The position numbers were made by a program, and so were the translations under genes. The notes beneath the pieces were generated by a model. That model was not told where the DNA came from. It was given only the letters and a program-made list of their open reading frames with translations, and did not search any database. Below, piece by piece: positions 1 to 7,537 of a stretch of 10,804 bases of DNA. Within the stretch, counting starts at the first letter, position 1. Every line of letters begins with the position of its first letter. The stretch is from Pseudomonadota bacterium (GTDB lineage Bacteria; Pseudomonadota; Gammaproteobacteria; Burkholderiales; Burkholderiaceae_C): NCBI GenBank assembly GCA_023460715.1, contig JAEWPH010000117.1, positions 1 through 10,804 on the forward strand. Direction: 5' to 3'.

Positions 1-22
1 CGTCTCAGCAGCGAAGCCTTGA

Positions 23-52
23 ATTCTACATCGAATTTCCATCCGATCACAA
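23..52 (-). promoter_or_regulatory. candidate sigma-70 promoter reading out of the left edge
   Basis: On the minus strand a TTGTGA hexamer (47-52) is followed after 18 bases by TAGAAT (23-28), giving 4 of 6 and 5 of 6 matches to the sigma-70 -35 and -10 consensus. Upstream of the -35 are an A6 tract (67-72 on the complement) and a T4 tract (57-60 on the complement), the arrangement of an UP element. Transcription would start near position 15-17 and leave the window. There is no start codon for a leftward gene inside the window, so the transcribed gene is outside it. The strength signals suggest a stable RNA operon, but that is an inference. Confidence 0.5.
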
Positions 53-121
53 CTCAAAACCAACCTTTTTTCTCAACACCCCAGAGCTTCCTAAGAACTT
101 CTCTGTGCTGCCAAGCCCGCT

Positions 122-150
122 AGTATATGCCGGGTTTTCCCGGCTTTCAC
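122..150 (-). promoter_or_regulatory. possible second leftward promoter with palindromic spacer
   Basis: On the minus strand GTGAAA (145-150) and TATACT (122-127) are separated by exactly 17 bases (128-144), and the spacer is almost wholly the palindrome at 129-144. The match is 4 of 6 and 5 of 6 to sigma-70 hexamers. It lies just downstream of the gshB stop, so it would serve a gene beyond the left edge, in tandem with the candidate at 23-52. The same palindrome could instead be a terminator hairpin, so this call is weak. Confidence 0.25.
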
Positions 151-172
151 CCAATTGAAAGATATTTTTCAA
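129..172 (-). terminator. two hairpins after gshB, possible terminator
   Basis: Just 7 bases past the gshB stop is a 6-bp inverted repeat with a 6-base loop (TTGAAA 155-160, TTTCAA 167-172). Next comes a perfect 6-bp GC-rich hairpin, GCCGGG and CCCGGC at 129-134 and 139-144, with a four-base loop. The second is followed on the minus strand by ATATAC rather than a clear run of T, and on the plus strand by TTT, so it is not a textbook rho-independent terminator in either direction. The position at the end of the gene block supports a transcript-end or 3'-stabilising role. Confidence 0.4.
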
Positions 173-179
173 CAAGGTG

Positions 180-1130
180 TCATGCGGGTGCGCAGGCCGC
201 CTCCAGTGCATCCACGAACAGGGCGGCAACATCGCAGCCGGTCTGATCGAAGATCTCCTGGAAGCAGGTCGGGCTGGTTACATTGATTTCGGTGACGCAG
301 TCGCCGATGACATCCACCCCGGCGAGCAGCAACCCGCGCTCTATTAGTACGGCGCCGATCGCCGCACCGATCTCTTGGTCGCGGGCCGACAGCGGCTGGG
401 CCACCCCCTTGCCGCCAGCGGCCAGGTTGCCCCGCACTTCTGAGCCCTGCGGAATGCGCGCCAGGCTATAGGGCACGGGCTTGCCGCCGATGACCAGAAC
501 GCGTTTGTCGCCTGCGGCGATTTCGGGGAGGAATTTCTGCACCATCACGCTTTCGGCGCCGCCCTTGTTGAGCGTCTCGATGATGCTGCCCAGGTTCATG
601 CCGTCCGGTCCGACCCGGAAGATGCCCATGCCGCCCATGCCGTCCAGGGGCTTGAGGATGATGTCGCGGTGTTCCACATGGAAGCGGCGGATGTCTTCAG
701 CGTCTCGCGTCACCAGCGTGGGGCCGATGAACTGCGGAAATTCCATGATCGCGAGCTTTTCAGGGTGGTCACGCAGCGAGCGGGGCTTGTTGAAGACGCG
801 GGCGCCGTCCCGCTCTGCCTGCTCCAGCAGATGGGTGGCGTAGAAGTACTCGCTGTCGAACGGCGGGTCCTTGCGCATCAGCACGGCACCGAATTCCGTC
901 AGGGGAACAAGCCGGATGCCCTGGACGGTGAACCACTCATCGGACTGGCCGGTCAGCGTGATGTCCCGCACCCGGGCCATCACCTGGCTGCCGCGCTGCC
1001 AGTGGATGTGCTGCGGTTCGCAGACGGCTATGGTGTGGCCGCGCCGCTGCGCCTCGCGCATCATGGCGAACGTGGTGTCCTTGTAGATCTTGAAATGCTC
1101 GATGGGATCGGCGATGAAGAGAATATTCAT
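180..1130 (-). CDS. gshB: glutathione synthase
   Basis: This 316-residue protein is the ATP-dependent ligase that joins glycine to gamma-glutamylcysteine to make glutathione in the cytoplasm. The N-terminus (MNILFIADPIEHFKIYKDTT) and length match proteobacterial GshB (about 315 residues). The ATP-grasp fold is visible: the LMRKDPPFD segment near residues 84-92, the glycine-rich ATP loop KPLDGMGGMGIF (160-171), the RGNLAAGGKG loop (233-242), and the metal- and substrate-binding stretch EINVTSPTCFQEI (281-293). The frame stays open upstream to 1250, but that would overlap benE and add residues with no family counterpart, so the ATG at 1128-1130 is chosen. No good Shine-Dalgarno precedes it. The gene lies 25 bases after benE, so the two are probably cotranscribed. 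gshA, its pathway partner, is about 3.5 kb upstream in the same direction. The identification is firm. Confidence 0.97.
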   Translation of the reverse strand: MNILFIADPIEHFKIYKDTTFAMMREAQRRGHTIAVCEPQHIHWQRGSQVMARVRDITLTGQSDEWFTVQGIRLVPLTEFGAVLMRKDPPFDSEYFYATHLLEQAERDGARVFNKPRSLRDHPEKLAIMEFPQFIGPTLVTRDAEDIRRFHVEHRDIILKPLDGMGGMGIFRVGPDGMNLGSIIETLNKGGAESVMVQKFLPEIAAGDKRVLVIGGKPVPYSLARIPQGSEVRGNLAAGGKGVAQPLSARDQEIGAAIGAVLIERGLLLAGVDVIGDCVTEINVTSPTCFQEIFDQTGCDVAALFVDALEAACAPA

Positions 1131-1155
1131 GGAGAGCACGGTAAAGAGAGGGGCC

Positions 1156-2343
1156 TTACGCGCCTTGCGCAGGCCGACGCCCGTACTGTTGCACAAATAG
1201 CGCGATGCTGCCGGCGACCACGCCCCAGAAGGCCGAGCCCACACCTGCAAGCACCACGCCGCTCAAGGTGACCAGGAAGGTGATGAGCGCCGCCTCGCGG
1301 TGCGCCTCGGCGCGCAATGCGGTCGACAGGGCCGTGCCGATGGTTCCCAGCAGTGCCAGGCCTGCGATTCCCACGACGAGCTCGCGCGGGAAAGCCGACA
1401 GTACCCCTGTGACGACGGCACCGAAGATGCCGATCCCCATATAGAAGAGGCCGCAGGCGGCCGCTGCGGTGTAGCGCCGAGTGCGGTCTTCATGGGCCTC
1501 CGGTCCCATGCAGATGGCCGCGGTGATGGCGCTGAAATTCAGGGCGAATGCGCCGAAAGGTGCCAGCACCAGGGTAACGACTCCGGTCATGGTGATGAGG
1601 CGGGACACGGGGAGGTGGTATCCGGTCGCGCGCATGACGGCCACTCCGGGAAGGTTCTGCGACGCCATCGTCACCACGAAGAGCGGCAAAGCCAGGCTGA
1701 CCAGTGCTGCCACGCTGAAGGTGGGCGCCGTGAACACCGGCATGGCCAGCCCCAGGTGCACCGCCGACCATTGCATCTGCCCCTGCGTCGCCGTCCAGCC
1801 GATGCCCAGCGCCAAGGTCAGTACGACGGCATACCGGGGCACCCACCGCCGCGCCAGCACATAGCCGGCGAGCATGACCAGGATCAGGCTCAGGCCGGTT
1901 TCGGCGGCGTTGAAGGCCTGCAGTCCGAAGCGTGTGAGTACGCCGGCCAGCAGGGCCGAGGCGATCTCCACCGGGATGCGGTTCATCACCCGCTCGAACC
2001 AGCCCGTGGCACCGGCCAGCGTGATGAGCACGGCACAGGCCATGAAGGCGCCGATGGCCTCGCCCATGGTGAAACCACCCGCCAGGCCGGCGGTGGCCAG
2101 CACCGCCGCGCCTGGGGTGGACCAGGCCACCATCACCGGCTGGCGCAGCCAGAGCGATGGAACCAGGGAACACAGCCCCATGCCGAGCCCCAGCGCCCAC
2201 ATCCAGGACGTGATCTGCTGCGGCGTGGCATGGAAGGCCTGGGCCGCCTGGAACACGATGGCGACGGAACTGGTGAAGCCCACCAGAACGGAAACGAAGC
2301 CCGCGGTCGCAGTGGACAGGCTCAGGTCTTTGAAAAACGGCAT
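1156..2343 (-). CDS. benE: BenE-family (benzoate/H+ symporter-like) transporter
   Basis: A 395-residue, very hydrophobic inner-membrane protein resembling BenE of Acinetobacter and YdcO of E. coli, proposed proton-coupled importers of benzoate or related aromatic acids. Family traits visible are the N-terminal TAGFVSVLVGFTSSVAIVFQ helix (about residues 12-31), the QITSWMWALGLGMG segment (about 43-56), the conserved VMVAWSTPGAAVL stretch (about 70-82), and LAGVLTRFGLQAF (about 133-145), a close match to my recollection of YdcO. The length is normal. The frame could begin 21 codons earlier with TTG at 2406, but that lies in the intergenic repeat; the ATG at 2341-2343 gives the expected N-terminus. 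Its Shine-Dalgarno is poor. No benzoate-degradation gene is in the window, so the substrate is uncertain and the symbol denotes the family only. It lies 190 bases after kup and 25 before gshB. Confidence 0.88.
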   Translation of the reverse strand: MPFFKDLSLSTATAGFVSVLVGFTSSVAIVFQAAQAFHATPQQITSWMWALGLGMGLCSLVPSLWLRQPVMVAWSTPGAAVLATAGLAGGFTMGEAIGAFMACAVLITLAGATGWFERVMNRIPVEIASALLAGVLTRFGLQAFNAAETGLSLILVMLAGYVLARRWVPRYAVVLTLALGIGWTATQGQMQWSAVHLGLAMPVFTAPTFSVAALVSLALPLFVVTMASQNLPGVAVMRATGYHLPVSRLITMTGVVTLVLAPFGAFALNFSAITAAICMGPEAHEDRTRRYTAAAACGLFYMGIGIFGAVVTGVLSAFPRELVVGIAGLALLGTIGTALSTALRAEAHREAALITFLVTLSGVVLAGVGSAFWGVVAGSIALFVQQYGRRPAQGA

Positions 2344-2400
2344 GGGCGCGCATTCTGCCCGCAGCAGCGGGTGCGCTGGGTTCGCCGCCCACCGCCCTAA

Positions 2401-2460
2401 TTTCAAAATTGATAGCTGCTTGCGCTTATGGATATTGGGCTAGAAGCCAAAAACACCTCA
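2401..2460. repeat. Comamonadaceae-type dispersed intergenic repeat
   Basis: This A/T-richer block stands out from the GC-rich surroundings in the kup-benE gap. It contains TTGATAGCTGCTTGCGC (2409-2425), then a variable centre, then AGAAGCC followed by a run of A (2442-2452). I recall repeats of this form (TTGATAGCTGC, GCGC, a short palindromic centre, AGAGGCC or AGAAGCC, A-run) in many Acidovorax-like genomes, usually between genes. In this copy the central palindrome is degraded. Only one intergenic copy is in the window, so dispersal rests on recollection. The rest of the gap (2344-2400 and 2461-2533) shows no clear promoter or hairpin. Confidence 0.55.
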
Positions 2461-2533
2461 AACCCTGGACTCCATCGGCGGCAAGCGACTGCAGGCATAC
2501 GCAGTCCCCGTGCAGGACCGGCAGCCCCGCGGC

Positions 2534-4402
2534 CTAGATTTCGATCTTCGAGCCCAGCTCCACCACCGCATTGCTCGGCAGGTTGAGGAAGCCCGCCGCG
2601 CCGCTGGCGTTGTGGTGCATCTGGGCGAACAGCTTTTCGCGCCAGGGCGCCATGCCGCTGCCGATGGTGGGAATGACGACGTCGCGCGACAGGAAGTAGC
2701 TGGTCGTCATGGTCTCCAGCTCGCAGCCGCGGCCCCGCATGAGCTCCAGCGCCCGGGGCAGGTCGGGGTCGTTCTTGAACCCGTAGTGCACGATCACCTG
2801 CCAGCAGTCGCTGCCCAGCGGCTCGACCTGCAGGCGCTTGTCCAGCCCGATCCAGGGCGTCTGGTGGTTGCGCACCGTGACGAACAGGTTCTGCTGGTGC
2901 AGCACCTTGTTGTGCTTCAGGTTGTGCAGCAGGGCGTTGGGCACCGAGCCGGTGTCGGCCGTGAGGAACACGGCCGTGCCCTCTACCCGCGTGGGCGGGT
3001 TGATGAACACGGCGGTGAGGAAGTCCTTGAGGTCGATGGCCTCCTCGCGCAGCTTGTCGTTGAGCAGCTCCCGGCCGCGCTTCCAGGTCATCATCAGCGT
3101 GAAGACGATGCAGCCGATCATGAGCGGGAACCAGCCGCCGTCGAACAGCTTGAGCAGGTTGGAACTGAAGAAGGCCAGGTCCACCACGAAGAAGAAGCCG
3201 GTGGCGCCGAGGCACAGCGCCAGCGGGTAGCCCCAGCCGTAGCGGATCACGAAGAAGGTGAGCACCGTGGTGATCAGCATGTCCAGCGTGACGGCGATGC
3301 CGTACGCGGCTGCGAGGTTGCTGCTGGAGCGGAACATCACCACCGCCAGCACGATGGCGACGAACAGCACCCAGTTCACGAAGGGCATGTAGATCTGGCC
3401 GGTGTCGCGCACGCTGGTGTGCAGGATGTTCAGGCGCGGCAGATAGCCCAGCTGGATGACCTGCTTGGTCACGCTGAAGGCGCCGGTGATCAGCGCCTGC
3501 GAGGCGATGACCGTCGCCATCGTCGCCATGACCACCAGGGGGATCAGCGCCCAGTCGGGGGCCATCATGTAGAACGGGTTCTTGACGGCCTCGGGCTCGG
3601 CCAGCAGCAGCGCGCCCTGGCCGAAGTAGTTGATCGTGAGCGCCGGCATCGCCACGCTGAACCAGGCCAGGCGGATGGGCTTCTTGCCGAAGTGGCCCAG
3701 GTCGGCATAGAGCGCCTCGGCCCCGGTCACGCACAGCACCACCGCGCCCAGGATGATGAAGCTGATGCCCGGGTTGTTCCAGATGAAGCCCAGCGCGTGG
3801 TGCGGGCTCAAGGCACCGAGGATCTCGGGGTGGCCGACGATGTGCGGGACGCCGAGCGCGGCCAGGGTCAGGAACCAGAGCAGGGTGATCGGCCCGAAAT
3901 AGCGCCCGATCCCCGCCGTGCCGCGCTTTTGCACGGCAAACAGGCAGAACAGCACCGCCAGCGTGAGCGGAATGACCGCCTTGCGGAAATGGGGCGACAC
4001 CACCTCCAGCCCCTCGACGGCGGACAGCACCGAAATGGCCGGCGTGATGACGCCGTCGCCATAGAACAGGCAGGTGCCGAAGATGCCCACGGCCAGCAGC
4101 GCCTTGCGCAGGCGGGGCTTGTCCTTCACCGCCTGCGAAGCGAGCGCCAACATGGCCACCAGCCCGCCCTCTCCGTGGTTGTCGGCCCGCAGCACCAGGA
4201 CCACGTACTTGAGGGAGACGATGACCGTCAGCGTCCAGAACAGGATGGACAGCACCCCGTAGATGTTGCCCGGCGTGAAGGGCACATGGCCCGAGCCGAA
4301 AATCTCTTTGACCGCGTACAGGACGCTGGTTCCGATGTCGCCGTACACGACACCGATGGCACCCAGCGTGAGCGCTGCGAGCGAGGATTTGGAGCTTGAC
4401 AC
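2534..4402 (-). CDS. kup: Kup-type low-affinity potassium transporter
   Basis: A 622-residue inner-membrane potassium/proton symporter of the Kup/HAK/KT family, the usual family length. The N-terminus carries the hallmark [15 protein letters not shown] (residues 15-29), with valine where E. coli Kup has proline. Other family blocks are [19 protein letters not shown] (115-133) and [14 protein letters not shown] (226-239). The first 440 residues or so hold the membrane helices, and the rest is the hydrophilic cytoplasmic domain ending [12 protein letters not shown]. The start is a GTG (4400-4402), chosen because its N-terminus aligns with the family; no strong Shine-Dalgarno is visible. It follows gshA by 186 bases in a gap with a 17-base palindrome. 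Kup normally supplies potassium when Trk or Kdp is insufficient, and this genome has trkA and trkH nearby. Confidence 0.97.
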   Translation of the reverse strand: MSSSKSSLAALTLGAIGVVYGDIGTSVLYAVKEIFGSGHVPFTPGNIYGVLSILFWTLTVIVSLKYVVLVLRADNHGEGGLVAMLALASQAVKDKPRLRKALLAVGIFGTCLFYGDGVITPAISVLSAVEGLEVVSPHFRKAVIPLTLAVLFCLFAVQKRGTAGIGRYFGPITLLWFLTLAALGVPHIVGHPEILGALSPHHALGFIWNNPGISFIILGAVVLCVTGAEALYADLGHFGKKPIRLAWFSVAMPALTINYFGQGALLLAEPEAVKNPFYMMAPDWALIPLVVMATMATVIASQALITGAFSVTKQVIQLGYLPRLNILHTSVRDTGQIYMPFVNWVLFVAIVLAVVMFRSSSNLAAAYGIAVTLDMLITTVLTFFVIRYGWGYPLALCLGATGFFFVVDLAFFSSNLLKLFDGGWFPLMIGCIVFTLMMTWKRGRELLNDKLREEAIDLKDFLTAVFINPPTRVEGTAVFLTADTGSVPNALLHNLKHNKVLHQQNLFVTVRNHQTPWIGLDKRLQVEPLGSDCWQVIVHYGFKNDPDLPRALELMRGRGCELETMTTSYFLSRDVVIPTIGSGMAPWREKLFAQMHHNASGAAGFLNLPSNAVVELGSKIEI

Positions 4403-4500
4403 TATGCGGAGCGCCCCGGCGCGGTGCCTGCGCGGGGTCGGATTCTTGCGGGACCGCTATTGTGCGCCGCCCGCCCTGCCTCAGCTACGGGCGACCCGCC

Positions 4501-4517
4501 TTGTTGCAACGCAACAA
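4501..4517. repeat. perfect 7-bp inverted repeat in the kup leader
   Basis: TTGTTGC (4501-4507) and GCAACAA (4511-4517) form a perfect inverted repeat around a three-base centre, about 100 bases upstream of the kup start. No T run follows on the minus strand, so a terminator is unlikely. It could be a regulator binding site or a leader hairpin. Closer to kup a CACAAT hexamer (4464-4469 on the complement) might be a -10 element, but no convincing -35 lies at the right distance. The remaining bases of this gap (4403-4588) are GC-rich without other clear structure. Confidence 0.4.
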
Positions 4518-4588
4518 CTGGCCTTTGGCGTGGCGGGCGCGCCAGTGGCAGGCAGGGCGCGCACGCACCGCGCCGGCCGATCGACCGC

Positions 4589-5884
4589 TCAGTCGTAGAC
4601 CTCGGCCTCGGGGTCCGTGGCTTCCAGCTCGTAGCTGGCGGCCAGCATGGCCAGGCGGGCGACCACGCCGTACATGTAGAAGCGGTTGGGCGCGCTGGCG
4701 CCGGGCCGGGCGCCGGGCTGCGGCAGGTGCGTGCTGTGCTCGAAAGCCAGAGGCACGAAGCTGGCACCGGGCGCGTTCAGGTTCTCGTCGATACCGCGCT
4801 CGGCATGCATGCGGTAGAAGCCGCCCACCACGTAGCGGTCCATCATGTAGACCACGGGTTCGGCCACGGCCTCGTGCACGCGCTCCTGGGTGAGCACGCC
4901 CTCCTGGATGATCACGTCGTGGACCTGCTCGCCATCCTTGATAATGGCCATCTTGTTCTTGGTCTTGCGGTTGAGCGCGTCCAGGTCCTTCACGTCGCGC
5001 ACCGTCATCACGCCCATGCCGTAGGTGCCGTGGTCCGGCTTGACGATGACGAAGGGCTTCTCGTTGATGCCGTATTCCTTGTACTTGCGGCGCACCTTGG
5101 TGAGCTGCGCATCCACGGCGCTGCGCAGATGCTCCATGCCCGTGCCCTCGGTGAAGTCCAGCCCCTCGGCGGTGCTGAATAGCGGGTTGATGAGCCAGGG
5201 ATCGATGCCCAGCAGCTTGCCGAAGCGCTTGGACACCTCTTCATAGCTCTTGAAGTGGCGGCTCTTGCGGCGCACGCTCCAGCCGGCGTGCAGCGGCGGC
5301 AGCAGGTACTGCTCGTGCAGGTCTTCCAGGATGCCCGGCGGGCCGGCCGACAGGTCGTTGTTGAGCAGGATGGTGCAGGGATCGAAGTTCTTCAGCCCCA
5401 GGCGGTGCTTGGAGCGGATCACCGGTTCCAGGGTCACGGTGTCGCCGTTGGGCAGCGTGACGGTGGTGGTCTTCTTGATCTCCGGGCTGATGGAGCCCAC
5501 GCGCACGTTCAGGCCCGCCATGTTGAAGATGCGCTGCAGCTGCACCACGTTCGACAGATAGAACGTGTTGCGCGAGTGGTTCTCCGGAATGATCAGCAGG
5601 TTGCGCGCCTCGGGGCAGATCTTCTCGATCGCGGCCATGGCGGCCTGCACGGCTAGCGGGAGCATCTCGGTGGTGAGGTTGTTCCAGCCGCCGGGAAACA
5701 GGTTCGTATCGACCGGCGCGAGCTTGAAGCCGGCGTTGCGGATGTCCACCGACGTGTAGAACGGCGGCGTGTGCTCCATCCACTCCAGGCGGAACCAGCG
5801 CTCGATGGCCGGCATGGAGTCGAGGATGCGTTGCTCGAGCTCGTTGATGGGCCCCGTGAGGGCGGTGATGAGATGCGGAACCAT
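4589..5884 (-). CDS. gshA: glutamate-cysteine ligase, Acidithiobacillus (TIGR02049/PF08886) type
   Basis: A 431-residue cytoplasmic enzyme that joins glutamate and cysteine with ATP, the first and usually limiting step of glutathione synthesis. It belongs to the family first described from Acidithiobacillus ferrooxidans, not the E. coli GshA family. Recognisable segments are FRLEWMEHTPPFYTSVDIRN (31-50), KLAPVDTNLFPGGWNN (54-69), IIPENHSRNTFYL (98-110), and the nucleotide-binding-like VIVKPDHGTYGMGVMTV (279-295). The frame extends upstream to 5968, but those 28 residues are proline/arginine-rich; the ATG at 5882-5884 has a GAGGG ribosome-binding sequence (5890-5894) at good spacing and lies after a plausible -10 element at 5930-5935. 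The gene is 136 bases after trkH. The family assignment is from memory of its conserved blocks and is strong. Confidence 0.93.
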   Translation of the reverse strand: MVPHLITALTGPINELEQRILDSMPAIERWFRLEWMEHTPPFYTSVDIRNAGFKLAPVDTNLFPGGWNNLTTEMLPLAVQAAMAAIEKICPEARNLLIIPENHSRNTFYLSNVVQLQRIFNMAGLNVRVGSISPEIKKTTTVTLPNGDTVTLEPVIRSKHRLGLKNFDPCTILLNNDLSAGPPGILEDLHEQYLLPPLHAGWSVRRKSRHFKSYEEVSKRFGKLLGIDPWLINPLFSTAEGLDFTEGTGMEHLRSAVDAQLTKVRRKYKEYGINEKPFVIVKPDHGTYGMGVMTVRDVKDLDALNRKTKNKMAIIKDGEQVHDVIIQEGVLTQERVHEAVAEPVVYMMDRYVVGGFYRMHAERGIDENLNAPGASFVPLAFEHSTHLPQPGARPGASAPNRFYMYGVVARLAMLAASYELEATDPEAEVYD

Positions 5885-5922
5885 GGGAGCCCTCGGGGGA
5901 AAGCGGGAAATCGGGGGACGTA

Positions 5923-5935
5923 GCCTTGAATTGTA
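5923..5935 (-). promoter_or_regulatory. candidate gshA promoter (-10 region)
   Basis: TACAAT (5930-5935 on the complement) matches the sigma-70 -10 in 5 of 6 positions, and is followed by TCAAGGC, which would place the start near 5923 and give a leader of roughly 39 bases before the gshA ATG. No good -35 lies 16-18 bases upstream. The -10 and start region is nearly identical (15 of 17 bases) to that of the candidate at the left edge, which raises its credibility. It suggests gshA can be transcribed independently of trkH. Confidence 0.4.
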
Positions 5936-5977
5936 GGGAGGACATGGGGGCGCAGACGTAATCCGCAAGCCCGTGCG

Positions 5978-6017
5978 CCCTCGCCCACCTCCCCGCCCGA
6001 TCGCCCTCCCCTGCCCC
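5978..6017 (-). other. G-run cluster with G-quadruplex potential after trkH
   Basis: On the transcribed-sense (minus) strand seven runs of three or more G are packed into 40 bases, starting 4 bases past the trkH stop. Loops are 1 to 7 bases, so the sequence satisfies the usual G3+N1-7 quadruplex pattern. It could form in the trkH 3' transcript. In GC-rich DNA such clusters also occur by chance. Confidence 0.35.
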
Positions 6018-6020
6018 GCC

Positions 6021-7487
6021 TCAGCGCCGCCAGAAAGCCGGTGTCAGCAGCGCCATGAAGCTCAGGATCTCCAGCCGGCCCAGCAGCATCGCCAGGTTGC
6101 AGACCCAGAGCTGGAAATCGGTGAGCACGGCGTAGGACGACGCGGGCCCGAGCTGACCCAGGCCCGGCCCCATGCAGTGCACGCTGGCCAGGATGGCCGA
6201 GAAGGCGGTGACCGGGTCCAGGTCGGTGAGCAGCAGCACCATGCTCAGCACGATGACGGTGGCGCCGTACACCAGCATGAAGGCCAGCACCGAGAAGATC
6301 ATGCGGTGGTCCACGACGGCGTTGCCCAGCCGCACCGGCTGCACGGCGCGCGGATGCACGATGCGCGTCATCTCGCGGCGCGCCTGCTTGAGCAGGATGA
6401 GCATGCGCACCATCTTGATCCCGCCGCCCGTGGAGCCGGCGCTGGTGGCCACCCCCGACAGCAGCAGCATGAAGATGGGCGCGAACGCCGGCCAGGCCAG
6501 GTAGTCGGTGGTGACGAAGCCGGTGGTGGTGGCCACCGACACGACGTGGAACATGCCGTAGCGCAGTGCATCGCCCAGCGCGTACACATCCTTGAGCCAC
6601 AGCAGCAGCGCCACCAGCAGGCCGCCCCCCAGCAGCGCGGCGATGGTGGCGCGCATCTCCGGGTCGCGCCAGAAGCCGCGCAGATGGCGCTTGCGCATGG
6701 CCACGAAGTACAGCGCGAAGTTGCAGCTGGCGAACAGCATGAACACGACGGCGATGGCCTCCAGCACGGGCGAATGGAAGTACGCAAAGCTCAGGTCGTG
6801 CGACGACAGCCCGCCCAGGCTCACCGTGGCGAACATGTGCATCAGCGCGTCCTCGGGCGTCATGCCGCCCAGCCAGTACGCCAGCGCGCAGGCCACGGAG
6901 AACAGCGCATAGACGCCCCACAGGCCCTTGGCCGTCTCGGTCATGCGCGGGGTGAGCTTGGTGTCCTTGACCGGGCCCGCGGCCTCGGCCTTGAACAGCT
7001 GGCTGCCGCCCACGCCCAAAAGGGGCAGCACGGCCACGGCCAGGATCAGGATGCCCATGCCGCCGATCCACTGCATGAAGGTGCGCCACATGTTGATGGA
7101 CAGCGGCAGCTGGTCGAGCTGCGTCATCACCGTCCCGCCGGTGGTGGTGAGGCCCGACACGGCCTCGAAATACGCGTGCGTGAACGACAGGGGCCGGCCG
7201 ATCTGGTGTGTGGCCAGCATCAGCGGCAGCGCGGCGAACAGCGGCAGCACCACCCAGACCATCGACACCAGCATCACCCCGTGGCGCGGCAGCAGCTCGC
7301 GCCGGTAGGCGTTGGTGTTGATCCACAGCACGCCGCTCACCACCCAGGTGATGCCGATGGACCACACGTAGGCGGGCCACAGCCCGTCGTCGGCGTACCA
7401 CGAGGTCGCCAGCGGCACGGCCATGGAGGTGGCGAACATCGCCAGCAACACGCCCAGGACGCGCAATACGGGAAGCAGGTCGGCCAT
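6021..7487 (-). CDS. trkH: Trk potassium uptake channel subunit TrkH
   Basis: A 488-residue inner-membrane protein forming the potassium-conducting part of the Trk system; the family is about 480-485 residues. Four pore-loop selectivity motifs, each with the conserved glycine, appear in order: SGLTTTGGTV (111-120), TVSLGGLSSHD (221-231), SVATTTGFVTTDY (317-329) and HCMGPGLGQLG (437-447). Between the third and fourth is ATSAGSTGGGIKMVR (347-361), the conserved loop region near the gate. The ATG at 7485-7487 gives an N-terminus aligning with other TrkH, although no Shine-Dalgarno is obvious. It begins 50 bases after the trkA stop with no terminator-like hairpin between, so the two are likely cotranscribed. 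TrkH needs TrkA at its cytoplasmic face for gating. Identification is firm. Confidence 0.97.
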   Translation of the reverse strand: MADLLPVLRVLGVLLAMFATSMAVPLATSWYADDGLWPAYVWSIGITWVVSGVLWINTNAYRRELLPRHGVMLVSMVWVVLPLFAALPLMLATHQIGRPLSFTHAYFEAVSGLTTTGGTVMTQLDQLPLSINMWRTFMQWIGGMGILILAVAVLPLLGVGGSQLFKAEAAGPVKDTKLTPRMTETAKGLWGVYALFSVACALAYWLGGMTPEDALMHMFATVSLGGLSSHDLSFAYFHSPVLEAIAVVFMLFASCNFALYFVAMRKRHLRGFWRDPEMRATIAALLGGGLLVALLLWLKDVYALGDALRYGMFHVVSVATTTGFVTTDYLAWPAFAPIFMLLLSGVATSAGSTGGGIKMVRMLILLKQARREMTRIVHPRAVQPVRLGNAVVDHRMIFSVLAFMLVYGATVIVLSMVLLLTDLDPVTAFSAILASVHCMGPGLGQLGPASSYAVLTDFQLWVCNLAMLLGRLEILSFMALLTPAFWRR

Positions 7488-7537
7488 GGAAATTGCCAGG
7501 GAAGAAGGGAGAGTAGGGTTGCGCGGCCGCGGGCCGG

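Noticed and set aside
47..232. Short 61-residue minus-strand frame at the left edge
   Set aside because: It overlaps the end of gshB and runs through the hairpins and promoter-like bases; there is no supporting ribosome-binding site or recognisable sequence.
2403..3734. 443-residue frame on the minus strand overlapping kup in another frame
   Set aside because: It reads the kup coding DNA out of frame and is Arg/Gly/Pro/Ala-rich; the kup frame has clear family motifs throughout the same DNA.
2510..4399. 629-residue open frame on the + strand opposite kup
   Set aside because: It mirrors kup almost end to end, is rich in His, Gln, Arg and Asp with no recognisable domain, and is what GC-rich codon use produces on the opposite strand of a real gene.
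5885..5968. N-terminal extension of GshA by 28 residues
   Set aside because: It would place the candidate -10 element inside the gene and gives a Pro/Arg-rich stretch; the inner ATG has a ribosome-binding sequence.
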